A program made the translations under genes and the position numbers. A stretch of 64,000 bases of DNA, taken from contig JAJEKV010000054.1 of NCBI GenBank assembly GCA_021234155.1, forward strand, positions 7,832,655 through 7,896,654, read 5' to 3'. The stretch's first letter is position 1. Every line of letters begins with the position of its first letter. Source of the stretch: Isoetes taiwanensis (Eukaryota; Streptophyta; Lycopodiopsida; Isoetales; Isoetaceae). Positions 43,380-54,562 of this stretch are shown piece by piece. The notes beneath the pieces are model-generated. The model was not told the origin of the DNA. It saw only the letters and a list, made by a program, of their open reading frames with translations, and searched no databases.

Positions 43380-43500
43380 CTCGCTTCGATAAAAGTTACA
43401 GACGCCGTTGAACGACGTCGCGAGGTCGCTTAACGACGTCCCGCAATAGTCGTTAAACGACGTCTATAACGACGCCTTTGTGTTAAACGACGCGTGCCCT
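43380..43500. repeat. Second block of GACG-type subterminal repeats
   Basis: Dense AACGACGTC, GACGCC and TTAAACGACG words, matching those at 37230-37735. It probably marks the other end of the CACTA-like element; the terminal CACTA itself is not visible nearby. Confidence 0.55.
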
Positions 43501-44649
43501 TTTTTATTAAGTTATAATTATAAGTTATTATTATAATTATAATAATAACAGCTTAAGTCAAGTGCACACACCGCTTCAATCCTTACAATTGCAATTGATG
43601 GTGAATTTGACGAAATGGGGCTCCATGTGACACATCCATTCCAAAGATTATAGTTGGCTCCCGAGACCTTTGGAAGACCACGACGAAATTCCATCGATAA
43701 CATCAGATATATCCTCCACACTACGGTTTCGAAAGTAAGTCTTCGCTCAATGAACAGGGGAGCCATTATGGGGTACCAAGTGAGTTACCTTGGCATTAAT
43801 TTTCAAAGCCACATTCGCCAAGTAATCGATCATTTATATTACGGGAGGAACTATACACCGATTAACAACTCCAACGCCCGCCCAAAAAACAGCTTTGTTA
43901 AACGGCCCCGCAAAACATCTCTGCATAAGTATGCATTGCATCTTCCTTCAGAAACTACATATAAAAGGAATCAAACCATTACACAAAGATAGAGATCAGC
44001 CTTTTCCGAGGTAGAATGCATAGAATAAACTCGTGGCTCTTTTTAGCCGAGATTTTAAAGCATTGAACATCATTGAAACTCGCGGAATATCGATGGGGAG
44101 GAAATCAACATGATGCTATTGGTAACAATGATACGTATAACAAGGAATCAGGTGAGAATGATAGTTGGGGAATTGCATCAAATGGAAATGACAGATGGGG
44201 AGGAGGCAACCTCGGATGCCAATGATTCTTGGGGTATTGCTTCCAATGAAACTCACACATCCGAGCGTATAATAATGGAGCACTAGTTGGCAATGATTAC
44301 TTATGTATTTTATCTATCCTTCTTTATCTATCCACTTAGATTTCTCTCCATCCTTGTTTATCTATCCACTTTAATAAACCGTAATTTGTGCACCATTGAG
44401 CTTCACTTGCATACTTTCATACTAAATCAAGCTTGCCAATCACTTCACCATGATCAGAAAAAGGTAAACATATGGCTCACCAGTTGCTCTTCTCAAGATA
44501 CAATCTACACAAGGCATGCCCAGCCTACCCATGCAAAGCCGCAAGAAGAGCTTTGATTTGCCATATTCTCTCGCATGATCACATACAACTTCATATATGG
44601 TTGCAGCCTTTCATAGATTACGCTAAGGGTTTTGGACACAGCCTTCGGT
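43501..44649. other. Intergenic, no gene recognised
   Basis: AT-rich flank, then short open frames without families. A repeated GATGGGGAGGA...CAATGATTCTTGGGG-like phrase occurs around 44090-44290. A lone TTCAACGACGCC word at 44651 recalls the CACTA subterminal repeat. Confidence 0.4.
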
Positions 44650-45730
44650 TCAACGACGCCTCACCTTGAATTTCGAAGCCCCCTGGCCTTGGGAGAGGGA
44701 AATTTGGGGCAAGCAGCCTCCTGAGGGATTTTTAGGGTCCAAGGCCAAGGCCAACACCCCAACCCACTTCAAGACACGGCGCAAGGGTCCCGGCCGACCT
44801 GGACAAGGAGAGGGTTCCTCAAACGAAAACCCCGTGGGTTGCCGCTCTAGAAAGGGTTTACGCTTTGGGGGCCGAAGTCCCGGTCTGTTGCACTTGGGAC
44901 CCGGCCGCCGAAGCGCGAGAAACAGAATACGGAGCAAGGGGAACTGACGGAGCAGAGTTTGGGCCTTCCTCCTCCCGATGTGGCAAGTAGAAGTCGGGGG
45001 CTTTTTGCAGCTGGCAAGACATTCAGAATTCGGCAATTAATGCATTGCACCCAAAATAAATTCGCTTTTTGCCAGCGATCCCTAATTCATCTCCAGCACA
45101 CGCCCAATTTTCGAATTTTCGGAGAAGGTCTAGGTCAAAGGGTTAGCATTAGGAACGGTCGGGGCAGCCTGCAAGGGGGCAACCGAGCTGGCACCCTTCC
45201 CCAAAGTCAAACGAGGCCAGGACCTTGCAGGGATCCTCACAAGAGGGGGAGAGTCCTGACCCCGTGAGGCGGATCCAAAAGTTCCCCGCAGGCAGCCTCT
45301 TTCCCCGCAACCGGCCCCCGGGCGGCACGCCACGACCACCCTCCCTGCCCCCTGTTCCCTATCCCACCGCTGATCCTCCGCTCGTGGGCCCCTCTTCGAA
45401 GGTCCAAAGATTCCAGATCGGCCCGGGAGAACTTGTCAAACCGCTGGGCGCCCCGATGTCGGCCTTGTAGAAACCGCACTGTTTTGTCGTTCGGCACCGG
45501 GATGCCCGAATGGCAAATAGACCCCGCCAAATCGTCCTAATGGCGAAATTACCCTAGGGAGCAAGTTACACGGGGTTTTGGCGAAAAGAAGGAAACACTT
45601 CACGCCTCCACGACAAGATCCCGCATGCACATCCTAGGCCAATTGACTACGAAAGTGTGATGGAAGTGAGCTACTTTATGCTTTGAGTTCGGTGGTCTTC
45701 TCGCCACGGAACTTGGTCCCCGATAATGAA
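44650..45730 (+). repeat. Diverged copy of the ~0.8-kb GC-rich repeat unit
   Basis: Shares AACCCCGTGGGTTGC, GGGTTTACGCT, GCACTTGGGACCCG and GCAAGTTACACGG with the units at 51275-54110. It has the same orientation as the 51275 copies. It is more diverged and partly rearranged. No protein is recognised. Confidence 0.55.
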
Positions 45731-45739
45731 TTTGTGGAA

Positions 45740-46690
45740 TCTAGTGAATACGGAAGCCACTCGCATCTTTGGCGATATCGCGGCATGAGCACCAGTACAC
45801 ACAAGATCAAACCATTCTAAGATCAAACAACATTGTTTTGAATGCACTACCGACATCAACCTCCATGATAGTCTTTATAGTACCAATCCATTCCAACATT
45901 GCCTCGATTGGGTTTGGGTCTCCAGACTACCAAATCCCAAGAACCGCATTAAACTTTGCTGATATACCACAATCATAAGTGGCTTAAGCCATGATCCACA
46001 CTTTGTCGCCGAAAAGTGAGCACCAAGACCATATTGATGCATATGAATTATACTACAAAGTAAAGGAACAAATGTTCAAAATAACGAACTAAACTCGCGG
46101 AATTATATGCTATTAAGTTGCACTTACAAATAGTGACACACTTTTTAGCATATGCAAATTTTTCGCTAGAAACATGTTCGCCACGCTGCCTTGCCATCTC
46201 TAGTTGTTCGAAAGCACCATTTATTGTTTATCTCACTTGGCAGGACCCCTAGATGATCCGAAGTGGTTGTTTGCGATTCTTTTGTCGATAGCGTCTTCTC
46301 CCTCATCTCTTTATTTTTCTTTTCCTCGTATTTTTTATCCATTTCCCATGGGAGTGGAGTTGTAGATGAGAAACTTATTGACTTTGGCCTCGCTCTTCTA
46401 GTGTGAACAATTTCTTCTCGGTGGGTCTTCCTTTCGAACTTCTCCAACTATAGTTGGAGTGTCTTCATCGGTCCATAATCGTGAGCATTGGGGTGTAGAT
46501 CGCCAAGAACTCCTGACATAGAATAATGACTCGCGGCTAACCAACCCCTCGCCATGCAACCCTCCTCGCCTTGCCTTTCGACGCATTTAAGTCCTTGAGG
46601 ACCTTCGTAAAGCCGCCTATAAAAACATCCATCTAGGATTTGTTGTGCCTCAAGCTCTACTGGCCCACTACACACTCACCCCTCATTTTT
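45740..46690 (-). other. Minus-strand coding relics, family unknown
   Basis: Open minus-strand stretches read NPIEAMLEWIGTIKTIMEVD (45920-45860), MDKKYEEKKNKEMREK (~46345) and YRRLYEGPQGLKCVERQG (46620-46570). They are frame-interrupted. They may be exons of a dead transposon gene; no family was recognised. Confidence 0.3.
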
Positions 46691-46839
46691 GGTCCATCGC
46701 TGAAAAACATCAGTTTTGGTAGGTCTACATGTCCTGCTTTCAAAGAATCCTACATGTGGATTTGTGGAGGTATGGTTTTGTTCGATAATGGTGTTCTTTT
46801 TTCAAAGACTAAAACATCCATTCAATTGTTTTGTAGTTT

Positions 46840-47400
46840 CTTCTATTGTGACATGTCATTTTATAATACAATCCACCTCGAGGAAAGAATACTTGAATTT
46901 CTACATGTCTAATAATTCTATTGTCACATGTCTTTATAGATGTAGGAAAGAATATTTGATTCTCTACATGTCCTATACTTCCATTCACATGTCTTTATAG
47001 TAGTAGGACAGAACTTTATTTTTGCTAAGGCATTGTAGGAAAGAATACATGAATTACTTGACATGTGTAATACTTCTATTGTCACACGTCTTTTATAGAA
47101 GTAGGAAAGAATACTTGATTCTCCTTACATGTCATATGCTTCCATGTCATATGTCTTTATAGTAGTAGGACAGTAGTAATTTTATTTTGCTAAGGCATTG
47201 TAGGAAAGAATACATGAATTACTTACATGTGTAATACTTCTATTGTCACATGTCTTTATAGAAGTAGGAAAGAATACTTGATTCCCTACATGTCCTATCC
47301 TTCCATATCACGGGCCCTTATAGTGGTAGGACAGAGTACTTGATTTGTTACATGTGATGCACGGTACCCATCACATGTCCTTATACTAGTATTCCATGTA
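46840..47400. repeat. Degenerate 166-bp tandem repeat region
   Basis: GCTAAGGCATTGTAGGAAAG occurs at 47023 and 47189 (period 166 bp). Sub-motifs ACATGTC, CTTTATAG and GTAGGAAAGAATAC recur throughout. No gene is seen. Confidence 0.7.
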
Positions 47401-47692
47401 AGACAAGTTACTTCAACTACTTCAATTACTTAACACCTATTTTTGCATAACAAAACCATCAAGAATTTGATTTGTATTCCTTGAGGGGGCAGGACCTGTG
47501 CAAAAATGCAATATCTCATCTATTGTCCCTTTACCCCTCATGCTTATAGAAAACTAGAATGCAAAGGCATTATGAAGATCCCAAAATTGAATTGAACTGA
47601 ATTTAACTTTAACATCCATGGGAACCAACAAATCTATCGATCCTCCTCGTGTGTGTGTGCGCAAAGGCAGGCAAAGGCAAAGGCAAAGGCAG

Positions 47693-47840
<148 letters not shown>

Positions 47841-47981
47841 ATTATGTTCATGGGAGGCCTCAAAGGCCTATTAGACAAAACCACTTAAACATCTTCATAA
47901 AATAATAGATGATTTTCCAAATCCTCATCTAGCTCATCACCTCACCAAACTATCCCGAATTATCAACATTAACAAAGAAGA

Positions 47982-48123
<142 letters not shown>

Positions 48124-48179
48124 CTTTTTATGCCTCAAATCCATTTTTGAGCATATGCACATGATCTCAGTCCCAATCA

Positions 48180-51100
48180 GCTCAAACATGCCAAGGTGGT
48201 TTCAAACATGCCACCAAGGTGGCTCAAACATACACAAGGTGGTTCAAACATGCCACAAAGGTGGCTCCAACATGCCAAGGTGGCTCCAACATGCCACGCT
48301 GGCTCTAACATGCCATGCATGTCTAATATGCCAACGCAGTGCAAACATGCCACGTGGGCCCACCATGCCACCTAGGCTCCAACATGCCAAGGTGGCTCAC
48401 AACATGTCACCTAGGCTTAAATATGCCAAGTTGGCTCAAACATGCCACCTAGGTTCCAAAGATGCCACCGTGAGCTCTAACATGCCACCTAGGCTCAAAC
48501 ATGCCAAAGTGGCTCAAACATGCCACATGGGTTTCCAACATGCCACCTAGGGCTCCAATATGCCAAGGTGGCTCAAACATGCCACCCAGGCTCCAACACC
48601 TACAAGGTGGCTCAAACATGCCACATGGGCTTCAACATGCCACCTAGGCTCCAACATGCCAAGGTGGCTCAAACATGCCACGTGGCTCCAAACATGCCAA
48701 GGTGGCTCTAACATGCCACCTAGGCTCAAACATGCCAAGGTGGCTCCAACATGCCACTTAGGGCTCCAACATGCAAAATGGCTCAAACATGCCACCTAGG
48801 CTCCAACGTGCTCAAACATGCCACGCAGCTCCAAAGATGCCACCTATGTCTAACTTGCCAAGGTGGCTCAAATATGCCACGGGGCTCCAACATGCCACCT
48901 AGATCTCCAACATTCCTAGGTGGCTCAAACATGCCACATAGGCTCAAACATGCCATGCCATGCCAGTGCTCACTTAGGCTCCAACATGCCAAGGTGGCTC
49001 CAACATGCCACCTAGGCTCAAACGCGCCAAGGTGGCTCAAACATGCCACCTAGGCTCCAACATGCCATCTAGGCTCAAACATGCTAGGTGGCTCAAACAT
49101 GCCAAGGTGGGCTCAAACATGCCACCTAGGCTCCAACATGCCAAGGTGGCTCAAACATGCCACGCAGGCTCCACCATGCCACCTAGGGCTCCAACATGCC
49201 AAGGTGGCTCACAACATGCCACCTAGGCTTAAATATGCCAAGTTGGCTCAAACATGCCACCTAGGCTCAAACATGCCACCCCAGGCTCAAACATGGGGCT
49301 CCAACATGCCAAGGTGGCTCAAACATGCCACCCAGGGTCCAACATGACAAGGTGGCTCAAACATGCCACATGGGCTTCAACATGCCACCTAGGCTCCAAA
49401 GATGCCAAGGTGGCTCAAACATGCCACGGGGTCCAATGCCAAGGTGGCTCTAACATGCCACCTAGGCTCAAACATGCCAAGGTGGCTCCAACATGCCACC
49501 TAGGCTCCAACATGACAAAATGGCTCAAACATGCCACCTAGGCTCCAACGTGCTCAAACATGCCACGCAGGCTCCAACATGCCACCTATGCTCCAACATG
49601 CCAAGGTGGCTCAAACATGCCACGTGGGCTCCAACATGCCACCTAGGCTCCAACATTCCTAGGTGGCTCAAACATGCCACATAGGCTCAAACATGCCATG
49701 CAGCTCACTTAGGTCTCCAACATGCCAAGGTGGCTCCAACATGCCACCTAGGCTCGAACATGCCAAGGTGGCTCAAACATGCAGGCTCCAACATGCCACC
49801 TAGGCTCAAACATGCCAAGGTGGGCTCAAACATGCCACCTAGGCTCCAAGATGCCACCTAGGCTCCAACATGCCAAGGTGGCTCAAACATGCCACGTGGG
49901 CTCCACCATGCCACCTAGGCTCCAACATGCCAAGGTGGCTCACAGCATGCCACCTAGGCTTAAATATGCCAAGTTGGCTCAAACATGCCACCTAGGCTAC
50001 AACATGTCACCATGGCTCTAACATGCCAACTAGGCTCAAACATGCCAAGGTGGCTCAAACACGCCACGGGTTTCCCAACATGCCACCTTGGCTCAAACAT
50101 GCCAAGGTGGCTCAAACATGCCACCTAGGCTCCAACATGCCAAGGTGGCTCAAACATGCCACATGGGTTTCAACATGCCACCTAGGCTCCAACATGCCAA
50201 GATGGCTCAAACATGCCACGGGGCCCAACATGCCACGGGGCTCCAAATATGCCACGGGCTCCAACATGCCACGTGGGCTCCAACATGCCAAGGTGGCTCA
50301 AACATGCCACCTAGGCTCCAACATGACAAGGTGGCTCAAACATGCCACATGGGTTTCAACATGCCACCTAGGCTCCAACATGCCAAGATGGCTCAAACAT
50401 GCCACGGGCTCCAACATGCCACGGGCTCCACCTAGGCTCCAACATGACAAAATGGCTCAAACATGCCACCTAGGGCTCCAACGTGCTCAAACATGCCACG
50501 CTGGCTCCAACATGCCACCTATGCTCCAACATGCCAAGGTGGCTCAAGCATGCCACGCAGCCCAACATGCCACCTAGGCTCTAACATGCCAAGGTGGCTC
50601 AAACATGCCACGCGGGTTCCAACATGCCACCTAGGCTCCAACATGCCAAGGTGGCTCAAACATGCCACCCAGGCTCCAACGTGCTCAAACATGCCAAGGT
50701 GGCTCAAACATGCCACGTGGGCTCCAACATGCCACATAGGCTCCAACATGCCATGTGGGCTCCAACATGCCAAGGTGGCTCAAACATGCCACCTAGGCTC
50801 AAACATGCCAAGGTGGCTCCCACATGCCACCTAGGCTCCAACATTCCTAGGTGGCTCAAACATGCCACCTAGGCTCCAACATTCCTAGGTGGCTCAAACA
50901 TGCCACCTAGGCTCAAACATGCCAAGGTGGCTCCAACATGCCACCTAGGCTCCAACATGCCACCTAGGCTCAAACATGCCAAGGTGGGCGCAAACATGCC
51001 ACGTGGTCTCCAACATGCCACCTAGGCTCCAACATGCCAAGGTGGCTCCAACATGCCAAGGTGGCTCAAACATGCCACCTAGGCCAACGTGCTCAAACAT

Positions 51101-51274
51101 GCCGAGGTGGCTCAAACATGCCACGTGGGCTCCAACATGCCAAGGTGGCTCACAACATGCCACCTAGGCTTAAATTTGTCAAGTTGGCTCAAACATGCCA
51201 CCTAGGCTACAACATGTCACCGTGGCTCTAACATGCCACCTAGGCTCAAACATGCCAAGGTGGCTCAAACATGC
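48180..51274. repeat. Minisatellite of alternating 19-bp monomers
   Basis: About 3.1 kb built from a 19-bp monomer in two main forms: CTCAAACATGCCACCTAGG and CTCCAACATGCCAAGGTGG. They share CTCxAACATGCC and differ in the last seven bases. They mostly alternate as ~38-bp dimers, with variants such as CACGTGG, CACATGG and CACGCAG. GCCACCT of one form is the reverse complement of AGGTGGC of the next. Long open frames exist in several frames because the unit lacks stop words; none is credible as protein. Confidence 0.9.
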
Positions 51275-52380
51275 CCACGAAACTTGGTCTCCAGGGTAAT
51301 GTCGATGTTTCAGTCCGGCTAAGGCGTGAGTCGATCACAGCCTCCTGGTGGGAGAGTTACCCGTCTGCGGGCCGTGGACCCTCCAGAGGACCCTTGGCCC
51401 AACTTCTTCGAAGGTTTTAGGGCTCTTCCGGGGCCAACGCCTCCCACTACCTCATGACATTGTGCAAGATCCCCGGTCCAATCCGACTGTGGTATGACCT
51501 CCAAAACGTAAACCCCGTGGGTTGCTAGGTTATTGTAGGGTTTACGCTATGGAGGTCGAAGTTTTATTCAGCTGCACTTGAGACATGGTCGAGAAGCCGC
51601 AGCTTGAAAAACCGTGGGCAATAGAAACCCATCAAATGGGGTTTGGATTTCATCGAGGCGTTTTCCACTAGTGCTCCTCCCTGAGGGCAAATGCCAATGC
51701 CTCCCTTCCCTAACCCTGGCTTCCTATCCGACCATTGAATTCTCCATTCAAGTAACTTGCTTCAGCAGGCTCAAAAATTCAAGATCCGCTCCGAGAACAT
51801 ATAAAACCAAAAGTGTCCCCGCAGCCGACCGTAGAAACCCAAGTGTTTTGTCGCTCGGGCAAAGCATACAAAGGCCCCTAATGGAGATTTGACTCTCGCC
51901 ATGTCGTCCTAAAACCACGAATTACCCTACCCACCAAGTTACACGGCCATTTTTTTAAATAAAGAAACACGAACCTCTACATGGCAAGATTCTCGCGACC
52001 CCTCCGCTAAGGCCAATTCACTAATTAACGTTGGACATGAGCTACTTTGGCGCCCCGAGCAGGGTGGTCTGCCCACCAAACTTGGTCTCCAAGGTAATGT
52101 CGAGCTTTCGAGTCCGCTGGGCGAGTCGATCACAGCCCGGTGGGGAGAGTTGCCGTCCGGCCCGGGCGGACCCTCCGTAGAGGATCTTTGGGTCGAACTT
52201 TTCCGAAGGTTTTAGGCTCCCTTTCAAGGCCAACGCCTCCCACTACCTCATGACATTGTGCAAGATCCCGTCCACCGGTTAGGTATGGCCTCCAAACGCA
52301 AACCCCTGTGCCTTGCCAAAAGTTATTGTAGGTTTACGCTATGGAGGCCAAAACGCGGGTCAGGCTTGCACTTGGGACCC
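51275..52380 (+). repeat. ~0.8-kb GC-rich repeat units A and B (forward)
   Basis: Unit A (51275-52077) begins CGAAACTTGGTCTCCAGGGT and unit B (52078-52380, truncated) begins AAACTTGGTCTCCAAGGTAA; they are tandem. Shared words include GCCAACGCCTCCCACTACCT and CATGACATTGTGCAAGATCC. They interrupt the minisatellite. No coding sequence is recognised. Confidence 0.75.
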
Positions 52381-52514
52381 GTGTACCTTTTTCAACATGC
52401 ATGCGAGCCATGGCAACTAAATAATGTGACTTTGATCTATTGGCTTTATCCCAATCATTCCAAAAAATTTGCTACTACAAAATGTGTTCTTGACTTCTAA
52501 TTGTGACACCGAGG
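52381..52514. other. Spacer between oppositely oriented repeat arms
   Basis: About 130 bp of unrelated sequence lying between the forward units (A, B) and the inverted units (C, D). It would form the loop of the inverted repeat. Confidence 0.6.
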
Positions 52515-54110
52515 AGGATAAATCCAAACCCCTTTTCGCCGGGCTTATTGCTTCGATTTTCAACTCGCAGCTTCGACCATGTCTCAAGCGCAATCGGTTA
52601 AAACTCGACCTCCATAACGTAAACCCTACAATAACCTAGCAACGCATTGTGGTTTATGTTTTGGAGGCCATACCCTAGTCGATTGGACCAGGATCTTGCA
52701 CAATGTCATGAGGTAGTGGGAGGGCGCTGACGCCTTAAGAGGGAGCCCTAAACCTTCCGTAAGAAGTTCGACCCAAAGGTCCTCTCCGAGGGTCCCCGGC
52801 CATGGATGGGCAACCTCCCACCCCAAACTGTGATCCGGACTCGCCAACCGGACTCAAACATCGACATTACCCTAGAGACCAAGTTTCGTGGGTAGAAGAC
52901 CACCCCGCCCCTAAGCGCCAAAGTAGCTCATGTCCAACACGCTCAGAGTGATTTGGCCTTAGCGAGGGTGCGTATCACCGCCATGTATGAGGGTTCGTGT
53001 TTTTTTTGCAAAAAATGACCGTAACTTGGTCCCTGTGGTAATTTCACCCGCTTTGACGACATGGCTAAGTCAAATCTCCATTCCGGCCTTTGTACCGCCC
53101 AACGACAAAACACTTGGTTTTCTACACCGCCGATCGCAGGACACTTTTTGGTTTGATATGTTCTCCCGCATGCATCTTGAATTTTTTTTGAGCCTGCCAA
53201 GCAAGTTACTTGAATGGAGAATTGAACGGCCGGATAGGGAAACCGTGTTCGGGAAGGGAGGCATTGGCATTTGCCTCCCAGAGGAGCACTAGTAGGAAAG
53301 CCCCGGGTAAATCCAAACCCCATTTCGCCGGGCTTATTGCTTCGGTTTTCAACTCCAGCTTCGACCATGTCTCAAGCGCAATCGAATAAAACCCCGACCT
53401 CCATAACGTGAAACCCTAATAACCTAGCAACCCACCATGTGGTTTACGCTTTTTGAGGTCATACCCGGTCGACAACCAGATCTTGCACAATGTCATGAGG
53501 TAGTGGAGGGCGCTGACGCCGTAAGAGGGAGCCCTAAAACCTTCCGTAAGAAGTTCGACCCAAAGGTCCTCTCGGAGGGTCCCCGCCACGGACGGCAACT
53601 CTCCCACCCCGAATCGGATCTGACCGCCAACGGACTCAAACATCGACATTACCCTCGAGACCAAGTTTCGTGGGCAGAAGACCACCGCCCCGGACGCCTA
53701 AAGTAGCTCATGTCCAACACGCTCAGAGTGAATTGGCCTTAGCGGAGGGTGAATACCGCCATGTAGAGGGTTCTGGTTTCTTTGCTGCAAAAAAAATGAC
53801 CGTAACTTGGTCTCTAGGGTAATTTCGGTGTTTCGATGACATGGCGAAGTCAAATCTCCATTCCGGAGCCTTTGTACCGCCCGAACGACAAAACACTTGG
53901 GTTTCTACACTACCGATCGGGCAGGACACTTTTATGTTTGATATGTTCTCCTGACAGATCCCGAATTTTTTTGAGCCTGCCAAGCAAGTTACTTGAATGG
54001 AGAATTCAACGGTTGGATAGGGAAACCGGGTTTCAAGAAGGGAGGCATTGGCATTTGCCCTCCCGGAGGAGCACTGGTAGGAAAGCCTCGCCTGGTAACC
54101 TTTGTGATGT
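52515..54110 (-). repeat. ~0.8-kb GC-rich repeat units C and D (inverted)
   Basis: Two tandem units, about 52515-53306 and 53307-54110 (period ~793 bp), are the reverse complement of units A and B. They share AATCCAAACCCC, TTGCACAATGTCATGAGG, ACATCGACATTACCCT and GAGCCTGCCAAGCAAGTTAC. The right edge of D returns to the minisatellite near 54116. Confidence 0.75.
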
Positions 54111-54115
54111 CCGCC

Positions 54116-54562
54116 TCCTGGGTCTCGCCACCTAGGCTCCAACGCGCACCTAGGGCTCCAACATGCCACGGCTCCAACATGCCACGAGGCTCCAACATGC
54201 CACCCACGCCCAACATGCCACATGGGCTCCAACATGCCACCCAGCATGCCACCCAGGCTCCAACATGCCACCGGGCTCAAGCGCACTAATGGAGCTCCAA
54301 CATGCCAAGTTGGCTCCAACGCGCCACCTAGGCTCAAGCATGCCAAGGTGGCTCAAATATGCCACCTAGGCTCCAACATGTCACCCGGGCTTCAACATGC
54401 CATGTAGGCTCCAACATGCCAACTAGGCTCCAACATGCCTCGTGAGCTCTAGCATGCCACCTAGGCTCCAACGCGCCACCTAGGGCTCCAACATGCCATG
54501 GTGGCTCCAACATGCCACCTAGGTTTCAGCGTGCCAAGGTGGCTCAAACATGCCACCTAGGC
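54116..54562. repeat. Minisatellite, right portion
   Basis: The same 19-bp monomer family as 48180-51274, with more variant monomers. It ends at GGCTCCTTAAGATTAG, the start of the duplicated 2.78-kb unit. Confidence 0.85.

Larger units (their letters stand above)
37209..43500. mobile_element. Probable CACTA (En/Spm) element, right end not found
   Basis: The left end CACTACAAAACC at 37209 is the hallmark CACTA terminus, preceded by TTC as a possible 3-bp target duplication. It is followed by ~500 bp crowded with GACGCC/GGCGTC and AACGACG words, a subterminal repeat array. The same words reappear at 42630-42700 and densely at 43380-43496, as expected near the opposite end. No GGTTTTGTAGTG terminus was found there, so the right boundary is unproven. 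Enclosed broken genes run on the minus strand. Confidence 0.5.

Noticed and set aside
48180-51274. Long open frames (up to ~184 codons) in the minisatellite, rich in Pro, Trp, His and Cys
   Set aside because: They arise because the 19-bp monomer contains no stop word in several frames and both strands. The same phrases appear in different frames, and there is no start or splice structure.
48180-51274. CRISPR-like array (short direct repeats with variable segments)
   Set aside because: The window is clearly from a plant nuclear genome. Units are contiguous minisatellite monomers without unique spacers.
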